Assembly (NCBI GenBank): GCA_004297725.1
Contig: SCUS01000136.1
Coordinates: 1-64,000, forward strand
DNA length: 64,000 nt
Direction of reading: 5' to 3'
Source of the DNA: Myxococcaceae bacterium
Lineage (GTDB): Bacteria > Myxococcota_A > Polyangia > Polyangiales > Ga0077539
Of this stretch, positions 46,714 to 54,136 are shown piece after piece; positions within the stretch are counted from its first letter, which is position 1, and every line of letters begins with the position of its first letter. The translations under genes were made by a program, and so were the position numbers. Below the pieces are notes generated by a model that saw only the letters and a list, made by a program, of their open reading frames with translations, made no database searches and was not told the origin of the DNA.

Positions 46714-47106
46714 CTACAGGGTGCCGAGGAAGGCGCCGTAGGCGGCCGCGTCCATCAACCCGTCGAGATCGGAGGACGTTCCCGCGGTCTCGATGACGAC
46801 CATCCAGCCGTCGCCGTAGGGGGACTCGTTGACCTTCTCCGGGGCGTCCTTGAGGGCCTCGTTGATGGCGACCACGGTGCCGCCGATGGGCGAGAACAGG
46901 TCGCTCACGGACTTGGTCGACTCGACCACGCCGAAGACCTTCCCCGCCGTGAGGGTCGCGCCGAGCTTCACGTCGACGCTCACCAGGATGATGTCGCCGA
47001 GGGCGTCCACCGCGTGCTGGGTGATGCCCACGGTGACGCGGTTGCCCTCGACGCGGGCCCACTCGTGTTCCTTGGTGTACTTCAAGCCGGACGGAACATC
47101 AGCCAT
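46714..47106 (-). CDS. gcvH: Glycine cleavage system H protein
   Basis: A 130-residue lipoyl carrier from ATG 47106. The lipoylated Lys is in ESTKSVSDLFSP, and GITQHAVDALGDIILV and NESPYGDGWMVVI are conserved. H protein carries the aminomethyl group between GcvP, GcvT and GcvL. None of those genes is here; the neighbours are trxB and a cNMP-binding protein. It may serve the glycine system at a distance or act in lipoate transfer. Confidence 0.92.
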   Translation of the reverse strand: MADVPSGLKYTKEHEWARVEGNRVTVGITQHAVDALGDIILVSVDVKLGATLTAGKVFGVVESTKSVSDLFSPIGGTVVAINEALKDAPEKVNESPYGDGWMVVIETAGTSSDLDGLMDAAAYGAFLGTL

Positions 47107-47193
47107 CGCCAACCTTCGCTCTCTCTTCTTCGGCCGTCGTGGGAGTCACTCTCTCTGCTCGGGATGGGAGCATCGAGACTGTGGGGATTCGTC

Positions 47194-47466
47194 TCAGTGC
47201 GCCGCAGGTTCGGCCGCGGGCTCGGCGGCCACCTCGGCGTCGCCCGCCCCCGCGTCGGCGGGCGTCGCAAGCACGCCCGGCGACAGGAACAGGTACACCC
47301 CGAGGGCGGCTGCGAGGAGCAGCGCGAGTCCCGCGAGGGGCATCCAGCCGGGCGTGACGAGGGCGTCCTCGGCGGGCTCGGGGTGCGCGTGCGCGTGGTT
47401 CCCGTGACCCTTCGCGTGACCGTGATCGTCGTCGTGGGAGGGGCCGTGTCCGTGCGCGTCTGCCAT
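47194..47466 (-). CDS. Small His-rich membrane protein
   Basis: A 90-residue protein from ATG 47466. The first 28 residues hold nine His in HGHG/HDDDHGH-type runs, a likely metal-binding segment. One membrane helix follows (about 40-60, GWMPLAGLALLLAAALGVYLF), then an Ala/Glu/Pro tail. It lies 87 bases upstream of gcvH on the same strand. A metal-handling role is inference. Confidence 0.55.
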   Translation of the reverse strand: MADAHGHGPSHDDDHGHAKGHGNHAHAHPEPAEDALVTPGWMPLAGLALLLAAALGVYLFLSPGVLATPADAGAGDAEVAAEPAAEPAAH

Positions 47467-47504
47467 AAGGTGGCGCCGGTGGTAATCCCAACGGCGCGCG
47501 CTGG

Positions 47505-48857
47505 TCAACCCTGTGCGATGGACTCCACCGGACTCTGCGCCGCCGTCTTCAGCGCATCGAGGAACTCCCCCCCCGGCAGCGCCGCGGGCTCTCGGGGCGC
47601 CGCCTCGGGCTCGCTGCCCTTCGCCGCCCCCTGGAGGTAGGTCACCGCCACCTGGCGCAGCGGGCCCATCAGCACGTCGGCGATGACGTCGCTGGTGCCC
47701 GCCATCGCGCGGATGCGGAGCTCCCTGGAGAGCTTGTGCGACACGTCTCCGGCGGGCAGCGGCATCGCCGCGAGGCCCAGCGAGAGCACCCCGGAGAGCA
47801 GCGAGGCGCCGAGCTCGGTCTCGAGGAAGGCCGCGATGCGCGCCCGCAGCGCCGGGTCATCGGGGCCGAGGTGCCGGGAGAGCAGGGCCACGAGGGGCTC
47901 GCGCGCCAGCTTCACGAACTGCGACCCCGCGAGGCGCCACGCGGCGTCCGTGGCGTCGACCTCGAGGGACTTCAGCACCGGGGGGATCTTCTTCTCGTCC
48001 ATGGTTCGCTCCGTCTTGGCTGAGGGCGTCGGCGCGCTCGGCGCCGCGCTCTTCGTGTTGCTTTCCGCCGTCGTCGTCACTGCCGTCACCGCGCTCACCG
48101 GCACCCACTGGCCCACCCGGTCGAGCCTCGCCGCGAGCTGGGCCGCCACGCGCACCATGGCCCGCCGCACCCTCGCGTCGCCCTCCGTCGCAGAGCGCTC
48201 GGCCAGCGCCCACGCCGCCTCGGCGAGCCCGTGCGCGACCAGCGCCCTGCGCTCGTCCATCGTCGCCCGGGCCCAGCCCTCGAGGGCCTGCGTCTGGGCC
48301 ACCCGGTCGCTGCGGATGACCGCGCCCCGCAGCAGGTCGTCGACCGCGTGGTTGCCCACCACCAGCAGCGAGGCCGAGTGCTTCACCTGCTGGGTGAACA
48401 CCCGCTCGAAGCCGCTCTCCCCGAGCCCGTCGAGGCTCAGCCGGGTCGCGTCGATCATCGCCTCGAACACGCCCGCATCCGGCGCCCCCGAGGCCCCCCG
48501 CACCCGCAGCGGAACCCCCGCCATCGCCCCCGCCACGACCCTCAGCTCGGCCGCGGTCGGGCCAGGCGCGTCCATCGACTGCGCCACCAGCGAGCGCGCC
48601 GCCCAGGTGAGGGTGTAGCGCGCCCACTGCTCCTCGAAGCCCCGCTCGACGCTGTCTGTCGGCGGGGTCGCCGCGTCGACGGCCATGGTCACCGCCGTCA
48701 CCACGTCGCAGGTGGGAAGCGTCTCGCGGAGCCCCTTCAGCAGCGCCAGGCCGAACTCGCGCCCGCGCCAGGCGCCGTCATGGCTCTGCTGCCAGGGGTG
48801 CTGTCGCAGCGCGAGGTCGAGTCGTCTCAGGGTCTCGATGTGTAGCGGGCTCGTCAT
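47505..48857 (-). CDS. Hypothetical protein, helical
   Basis: A 450-residue protein from ATG 48857, without signal peptide or recognised domain. The first 270 residues are helical. A Thr/Ser/Ala/Pro linker (about 275-300, ESNTKSAAPSAPTPSAKTER) precedes a second helical domain (VLKSLEVDATDAAWRLAGSQFVKLAREP...). An internal ATG after the linker (MDEKKIPP) could allow a shorter product. It is divergent from the M20 peptidase. Confidence 0.55.
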   Translation of the reverse strand: MTSPLHIETLRRLDLALRQHPWQQSHDGAWRGREFGLALLKGLRETLPTCDVVTAVTMAVDAATPPTDSVERGFEEQWARYTLTWAARSLVAQSMDAPGPTAAELRVVAGAMAGVPLRVRGASGAPDAGVFEAMIDATRLSLDGLGESGFERVFTQQVKHSASLLVVGNHAVDDLLRGAVIRSDRVAQTQALEGWARATMDERRALVAHGLAEAAWALAERSATEGDARVRRAMVRVAAQLAARLDRVGQWVPVSAVTAVTTTAESNTKSAAPSAPTPSAKTERTMDEKKIPPVLKSLEVDATDAAWRLAGSQFVKLAREPLVALLSRHLGPDDPALRARIAAFLETELGASLLSGVLSLGLAAMPLPAGDVSHKLSRELRIRAMAGTSDVIADVLMGPLRQVAVTYLQGAAKGSEPEAAPREPAALPGGEFLDALKTAAQSPVESIAQG

Positions 48858-48977
48858 GGCGGCGTCGCCTCCGATGTCCGTCACCCTAGTGACCTGCCCC
48901 GCGCGCAGCAACCGGGCCTGTGACATACCCTGTCTCGTTCGCGAAACCCCTTGCTGCAAGGGCGTTTGAGCGGTTGC

Positions 48978-50147
48978 ATGGGCCCCATGGGCGACGACGC
49001 GGTGGCGTGGGTGAGGGCGCAGCGGGGGCCGATGGAGGCCCTGCTCCGGGCGCTGGTGGAGGAGAGCTCGTACACGCTCGACGCTCGCGGCGTGGACGCG
49101 GCGGGGGCGGTGCTTCGGGAGGCGGTCCCGCTGCGGTGCAGGGCGGTGCCGGGGGAGCGCTACGGGTCGCACCTCTTCTTCGAGGGGAGGCGCCCCGCGG
49201 GCGATGGCGGCGTGGTGCTGGTGGGTCACCACGACACGGTGTTTCCCCGCGAGGTCTTCTCGGGCTACCGCTCGGAGGGGGACGTGGCCTGGGGCCCCGG
49301 GGTGCTCGACATGAAGGGCGGCCTGGTGGTGATGGCCTTCGCGCTGCGCGCCCTCGACGCGGTGGGCGCCCTCGATGAGGTGCCGCTGACGATGGCGGTG
49401 GTGGCCGACGAGGAGGTGGGATCGCCGGAGAGCGGTCCGTGGCTTCAGCAGGCGGCGCGGGGCGCGGCGGTGGCGCTGGTCTTCGAGGCGGGTCGCGAGG
49501 GAGACGCGATCATCACGAGGCGCAAGGGGACGCTGGCGATGACCGCGAGGGCGATCGGGAGGGCGGCGCACGCGGGCAACGCGCACGCGCAGGGGGCGAG
49601 CGCGATACGGGCGATGGCGAGGTTCATCGAGTCGGCCGAGGCGCTCAACGGCTGCGCGAGCGGCGTCACCATCAACGTCGGCACCGTCCACGGCGGAACC
49701 TCCAAGAACACCGTCCCCGCGCAGTGCGTGGCGGAGCTCGACGGGCGCTTCGAGCGCGCCGACGACGGCGTCACCCTGGTCTCTCGCTTACGTGACCTGG
49801 TAAGATCCCCGCTGGTCGAGGGCACCTCGGTGGTGCTGGAGGGAGGCGTCGCGAGGGCGCCGCTCGAGCGCTGGGAGGAGAGCGCCCGGTGGATGCAGCG
49901 CTACGGCGGGTGCCAGCGCCTCGCGGGCCTCGGGGTCGCCGAGTCGCCCTTGCAGGGGGGCGGCAGCGACGCCTCGACGACGGCCTCGGTGGGGGTGCCC
50001 TCCATCGACGGGCTCGGCCCCCGGGGGAGCGGGTTTCACACGCTGGACGAGCGCGTGGAGCTCGACTCGCTGGTGCCGAAGTGCGAGGCGCTGGTGAGGT
50101 TCCTGCTGGGCGTGGGAGGTGACGGGTTCTCTCCCCCGTCGGCGTGA
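48978..50147 (+). CDS. M20-family metallopeptidase (carboxypeptidase G2-like)
   Basis: A 389-residue zinc peptidase of the M20 family. Metal ligands and catalytic residues are visible: VGHHDTVFP (His, Asp), VLDMKGG (Asp), DEEVGS (Glu-Glu) and a lid domain with IGRAAHAGNAHAQGASAI. It probably trims a C-terminal amino acid or N-acyl group from peptides. No signal peptide, so cytoplasmic. ATG 48978 is chosen; ATG 48987 is close. Confidence 0.85.
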   Translation: MGPMGDDAVAWVRAQRGPMEALLRALVEESSYTLDARGVDAAGAVLREAVPLRCRAVPGERYGSHLFFEGRRPAGDGGVVLVGHHDTVFPREVFSGYRSEGDVAWGPGVLDMKGGLVVMAFALRALDAVGALDEVPLTMAVVADEEVGSPESGPWLQQAARGAAVALVFEAGREGDAIITRRKGTLAMTARAIGRAAHAGNAHAQGASAIRAMARFIESAEALNGCASGVTINVGTVHGGTSKNTVPAQCVAELDGRFERADDGVTLVSRLRDLVRSPLVEGTSVVLEGGVARAPLERWEESARWMQRYGGCQRLAGLGVAESPLQGGGSDASTTASVGVPSIDGLGPRGSGFHTLDERVELDSLVPKCEALVRFLLGVGGDGFSPPSA

Positions 50148-50168
50148 CTGTGCGACCCTGCGCGGGTC

Positions 50169-50609
50169 GTGGCTGAACGCTCGCCCCAACCCCCCTCGCA
50201 GGCCTCGTCCCAGGGGCACGACCCGGAGACCCGCTGGCTCTCCGTCGCGTGCGCGCTCGGGGCGCTGCTGGTGCTCTTCCTCCACGCGGGGCTCGGGCCG
50301 CGCTACCAGACCGAAGACCCTGCCGGGGAGCTGTTCTCCAACCAGATCTCCTTCCTGGCGGGCATCACCGTCGCGTCCTTCCTGACGACCGCCCCGGAGC
50401 GTCGTCGCTGGGTGTACCTCACGGCCTTCCCGGCGACGGCGTGCGGCGTGGTGTTCCCGTGGCTGCACGCGCTCTACCCCATCAACAGCGTGGGCTACCG
50501 GCTGCTCAACGCGCTCTCCCCGGTGGGCATGGCGATGGTGGCCTTCACGGTCACCTGGGCGCTGCGGGTCACCGCCGCCGACGACGCCCTGCGCAACGCC
50601 CGGCGTTGA
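50169..50609 (+). CDS. Small membrane protein
   Basis: A 146-residue protein with GTG start 50169 and three to four probable helices (LSVACALGALLVLFLHAGLG; ISFLAGITVASFLT; WVYLTAFPATACGVVFPW; GMAMVAFTVTWALRV). No family is recognised. It follows the peptidase after 21 bases and may be in its operon. Confidence 0.5.
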   Translation: MAERSPQPPSQASSQGHDPETRWLSVACALGALLVLFLHAGLGPRYQTEDPAGELFSNQISFLAGITVASFLTTAPERRRWVYLTAFPATACGVVFPWLHALYPINSVGYRLLNALSPVGMAMVAFTVTWALRVTAADDALRNARR

Positions 50610-50690
50610 CACGGCCTCCGCGCCCCGGTGTAAGCCCGAACATCGGGGCGGCGTTGTCCGTCGTCACCTGTCACCGGAGGTCCATCGCCG

Positions 50691-50978
50691 ATGTCCCACT
50701 CGCTGGTCCCTTGTCCCGGCTGCTCGCGTCACGTCCGCGCCGACGAAGACGCCTGCCCCTTCTGCGCCGCGCCGGTCACCCACCGGGTCGAGCGCAGCGC
50801 GGCGGGCTCCCAGGCCACCCGCGTGGTGGTCGCCCTTGCGGCGGCGCTCACGGCCAGCGCCTCGCTCTCGGCCTGCTACGGCGGACCGCCCCACCCGAGG
50901 GCGCTCGACGTCTACCCCCAGCGGGTGAACGCCGCCCCCGACAGCGGCGCGGTGCTCGAGCAGACCCCGAAGCCCTGA
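50691..50978 (+). CDS. Small zinc-ribbon protein with a membrane-like segment
   Basis: A 95-residue protein. Two CxxC pairs (PCPGC, CPFC) form a zinc-ribbon-like N-terminus, followed by one hydrophobic stretch (VVVALAAALTASASLSAC) and a Pro-rich tail. The helix may anchor the zinc part on the cytoplasmic side. This layout recurs in myxobacteria; function unknown. Confidence 0.55.
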   Translation: MSHSLVPCPGCSRHVRADEDACPFCAAPVTHRVERSAAGSQATRVVVALAAALTASASLSACYGGPPHPRALDVYPQRVNAAPDSGAVLEQTPKP

Positions 50979-50982
50979 GCGG

Positions 50983-51768
50983 TCAGCGGGGGAAGAGTTC
51001 GAGCTGCGGCGGCCCCACGGGCTCTGCGCCGAGGCTGGTCACCCCGAACTGCGACGACACCAGCAGGGTCGCGGGGTGATCGCAGAGGGCCTCGGCGGCG
51101 GAGGCTCGCGCGAGCTCGGGGGTGTTGTTGGTCTGCGACAGATGCATCAGCACGACGGTGCGCACGGCCCGGTCGAGGCTTCGCAGGAGCCCGTGGGTCT
51201 GGGCGTTGGAGAGGTGCCCGTGGCCGCCGGAGACGCGGCGCTTCAGGTGGTAGGGGTACGGCCCCGACCAGAGCATCTCGTGGTCGTGGTTGGACTCGAT
51301 CAGCACGGTGTCACACCCCGCGAGGTGATCGAGCAGCCCCGGCGGAACCTCCCCCAGGTCGGTGGCGATCGCCGCGGCCTCGCCGCCGTGCTCGAAGCGC
51401 AGCGAGACCTGCGGCGCGTCGTGCGGGACGGTGAGCGCGGTGACGGCGATGTCGCCGATGGAGAAGGGCGCGCGGGGACCGAAGACCCGCGGGGTGCGGC
51501 GCCCCCCGAGGCGGACGCTGCGGCGCGTGGCCTCGCTCACATAGAGGGGCGCCTGGAAGTGCTCGGAGAGCTCGGCGGCGTGGCGGCAGTGGTCGCCGTG
51601 GGCGTGGGTGACGATGAGCGCGTTGGGCTTCACCGAGAGCTGCGCGCGGGTGAGCTGCCGCTGGAGGGTCGCGAGGGGGAGGCCGGCGTCGACGAGCAGG
51701 CGGGTCGATCCGGCTTCGATGAGCATGGCGTTGCCGCCTGATCCGCTGGCGAGGACGGTCAATCGCAC
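50983..51768 (-). CDS. Metallo-beta-lactamase-fold hydrolase (WalJ/YycJ-like)
   Basis: A 261-residue MBL-fold protein from GTG 51768 (VRLTVLASGSGGNAMLIE), with the metal motif THAHGDH, IATDLGEV and ESNHDHEML. YycJ/WalJ-type members are DNA-processing exonucleases linked to mismatch repair in Firmicutes; the substrate here is not proven. An upstream start at 51840 would only add a low-complexity extension. Confidence 0.82.
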   Translation of the reverse strand: MRLTVLASGSGGNAMLIEAGSTRLLVDAGLPLATLQRQLTRAQLSVKPNALIVTHAHGDHCRHAAELSEHFQAPLYVSEATRRSVRLGGRRTPRVFGPRAPFSIGDIAVTALTVPHDAPQVSLRFEHGGEAAAIATDLGEVPPGLLDHLAGCDTVLIESNHDHEMLWSGPYPYHLKRRVSGGHGHLSNAQTHGLLRSLDRAVRTVVLMHLSQTNNTPELARASAAEALCDHPATLLVSSQFGVTSLGAEPVGPPQLELFPR

Positions 51769-51885
51769 GATGCGGCACTGTAGCGGCAAGGTGACGGCCG
51801 GGCCACGTCTCGCCGACGGCGGTGACCGGGCCTTGTGCATCGCCAGCGTGTAGGCGATAGGGTTTGTCCGACGAGGAGGGACTAC

Positions 51886-52407
51886 ATGACCCTACGACTG
51901 GCTCGGCGGCATGGATGGGGCTTCACGCTGGTGGAGCTGATGATCGTGGTGATGATCCTCGGTCTGCTCGCGGCGATCTCGATCCCCTCGTACACGCGCT
52001 ATGTGAAGCGCACCAAGACGAGCGAGGCGGTGGGTAACATCCGGGCCATCTACCAGGGCCAGATGACCTACTTCCAGCGGAGCGTCGAGGTCGGCACGGG
52101 GCAGCGCTTCGCCTCGGCGGCCACGTACACGCCCGACAGCAACCCCGGCTCGTCGAAGTACCCCGCGCGCCCCACCGTCTGGACCGCCGACCCGCAGTGG
52201 GCGGCGATCGGCTTCGCGCTCGAGCAGCCCCACTACTACGCCTATGCGTCGTACACGGCGGGCTCGGGGGAGGGGGCGTACTTCTACTCCCGCGCGATCG
52301 GCGACCTCGACGGCGACGACATCGAGTCGACCTTCTCCATCACGGGCACGGTGGTGTCCGGAGAGCTGCGGCGCGACCGGATGATCGTGACGCGAGAGCT
52401 GGAGTGA
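51886..52407 (+). CDS. Type IV pilin-like protein
   Basis: A 173-residue prepilin from ATG 51886, preceded by GAGGAGGG. The class III cleavage and methylation motif is G-FTLVELMIVVMILGLLAA with the conserved Glu5. The C-terminal domain is Tyr-rich and acidic (GDLDGDDIESTF). The peptidase, assembly ATPase and secretin are not here, so it is an orphan minor-pilin or pseudopilin. Confidence 0.85.
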   Translation: MTLRLARRHGWGFTLVELMIVVMILGLLAAISIPSYTRYVKRTKTSEAVGNIRAIYQGQMTYFQRSVEVGTGQRFASAATYTPDSNPGSSKYPARPTVWTADPQWAAIGFALEQPHYYAYASYTAGSGEGAYFYSRAIGDLDGDDIESTFSITGTVVSGELRRDRMIVTRELE

Positions 52408-52448
52408 TCGGGGAGCGTTAGACGAGGGGGGAGGGGAGCGGGACTCGA

Positions 52449-52694
52449 TCAGCAGTGATCGGGGCTGACGCAGGTGCCGTTGGCGGCGGTGCACGCCGCG
52501 GTGTCGCGCCAGGAGTACTGCCAGCCGTGGGACCAGACCCGGCAGCAGCAGAGCGGGGGAGTGGGGCCGGGGGCGGGCTGCTGGAGCGCGACCGGGGGAG
52601 CGACCGGGGGAGCGGGAGCGCGGTCTTGGGCGACGGCCAGCGGAGATGCGGCGAGGCTGACGGCGAACATGAGACCTGAGAGACGCTGCATCAT
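52449..52694 (-). CDS. Small secreted Cys-rich protein
   Basis: An 81-residue protein with a signal peptide (MMQRLSGLMFAVSLAASPLAVAQ), a Pro/Ala-rich linker and a tail with Cys in LCCCRVW, AACTAANGTC and PDHC. Disulfides are likely. No family is recognised. It is convergent with the pilin-like gene. Confidence 0.5.
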   Translation of the reverse strand: MMQRLSGLMFAVSLAASPLAVAQDRAPAPPVAPPVALQQPAPGPTPPLCCCRVWSHGWQYSWRDTAACTAANGTCVSPDHC

Positions 52695-52861
52695 GGAGGC
52701 CCTCCTTCTCGGCGACGAACCGGAATCCGGCCATACACCGGGTACCTGCGAACCTTAGGGCCCCGCGACGGGGCTGTCGATCCGTGGGCGCGTGAGGTAC
52801 GGGATGGGCCCCTGCGGGATTCACCCGATGTCCGCGGGAGGAATGAAGGAGCGTCGAGTTC

Positions 52862-53317
52862 ATGACCGCGAAGCAGAAGGTGTTGGACCCGGCGATGCGG
52901 GGAGAGATCGAGCGCTTCTTCGCGGAGGAGATCCCCTTCAACCGCTACCTCGGGCTGCGGCTGGTCTCGCTGGAGCGGGGTGTTGCGAGGGTGCTGCTGC
53001 CCTTCAAGCCCGAGCTGGTGGGCGACCCGATGCGCCCGGCGCTCCACGGCGGGGTGATCGCGGCGGCGCTCGACACCGTCGGGGGCGCGGCGGTGTTCAG
53101 CGAGCTCGCCGTGGGCGATCGGGTGTCGACCGTGGACATCCGCGTCGACTACCTCCGCCCCGGTCGGCTGGAGGACCTCTACGCCGAGGCGACCATCAAG
53201 CGCGTGGGCAACCGCATGGGGGTGACCGCGATCCGAGCGTTTCACGAGAGCGACCCGGAGCAGTCGGTGGCCGAGGCGATGGCGGTCTACAACATCCGCC
53301 GGGTGCAGGACCGATGA
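52862..53317 (+). CDS. Hotdog-fold thioesterase (PaaI-like)
   Basis: A 151-residue hotdog protein with the PaaI-type motif HGGVIAAALDTVGGAAV, in which the helix after HGG holds the catalytic Asp. It probably hydrolyses an acyl-CoA. Its stop overlaps the tadA start (ATGA), so the two are coupled. A second thioesterase of the same family lies at 56023. Confidence 0.82.
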   Translation: MTAKQKVLDPAMRGEIERFFAEEIPFNRYLGLRLVSLERGVARVLLPFKPELVGDPMRPALHGGVIAAALDTVGGAAVFSELAVGDRVSTVDIRVDYLRPGRLEDLYAEATIKRVGNRMGVTAIRAFHESDPEQSVAEAMAVYNIRRVQDR

Positions 53318-53808
53318 GCGACCCCACCGACGAGGCGACGCACCGGCGCTGGATGCTGGAGGCCCTTGCGGAGGCCGAGCGGGCGGCCGCGGCGGGGGAG
53401 GTCCCGGTGGGCTGCGTGCTGGTGTCGGCGGAGGGGGTGAGCCTCGCGAGGGCCCACAACCTCCGCGAGGCGCTCGAAGACCCGACCGCGCACGCGGAGG
53501 TGCTGGCGATGCGCTCCGCCGCCGCCGATCTCGGAACCTGGCGGCTGGAGGGCGTCACGGCCTACGTGACGCTGGAGCCCTGCGTGATGTGCGCCGGGGC
53601 CTTCGTCAACGCGCGCATCGGGCGGGTGGTCTACGGCTGCGACGATCCGAAGGCGGGCGCGGTCTCGACGCTCTACCAGCTCCACCAGGACGCCCGGCTC
53701 AACCATCGCTACCCCGTGCTCGGCGGCGTCGAGGCCGGGGCGTGCTCGGAGGTGCTCCGAACATTCTTCCGTGCGCGACGGAAGGGTTCTGCGTTGACAG
53801 GGGGGTAG
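53314..53808 (+). CDS. tadA: tRNA adenosine(34) deaminase
   Basis: A 164-residue zinc deaminase that converts A34 to inosine in tRNA-Arg(ACG). The active site HAEV and zinc-binding PCVMC are present (TAHAEVLAMRSAA; LEPCVMCAGAFVNARIGRVVYG). The ATG overlaps the thioesterase stop. Two tRNA-Ser genes follow directly. Confidence 0.92.
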   Translation: MSDPTDEATHRRWMLEALAEAERAAAAGEVPVGCVLVSAEGVSLARAHNLREALEDPTAHAEVLAMRSAAADLGTWRLEGVTAYVTLEPCVMCAGAFVNARIGRVVYGCDDPKAGAVSTLYQLHQDARLNHRYPVLGGVEAGACSEVLRTFFRARRKGSALTGG

Positions 53809-53830
53809 GCCTTTGCGTAGGTTTCGCGAC

Positions 53831-53915
53831 GGAGAGCTGTCCGAGTGGTCGATGGTGCCTGACTCGAAATCAGGTGTACCGAAAGGTACCAAGGGTTCGA
53901 ATCCCTTGCTCTCCG
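53831..53915 (+). tRNA. tRNA-Ser (anticodon CGA)
   Basis: An 85-base type II tRNA: acceptor GGAGAGC/GCTCTCC, anticodon stem CCTGA-CTCGAAA-TCAGG, long variable arm (GTACCGAAAGGTACC), T-loop TTCGAAT, discriminator G. CCA is not encoded. It reads TCG codons. Confidence 0.95.
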
Positions 53916-53966
53916 CCCGAAAGAGTTGAAGTCCCGGTGTCGGCGCGGCAGCGCGCGCGACACAAG

Positions 53967-54055
<89 letters not shown>

Positions 54056-54136
54056 AGATGATGCCCTCCACGGCGTTTTACCCCATCGGGTAAGGACGGC
54101 GTGGTGTGCTCGCTCACGCCAGTCCATGGAGGCTCC

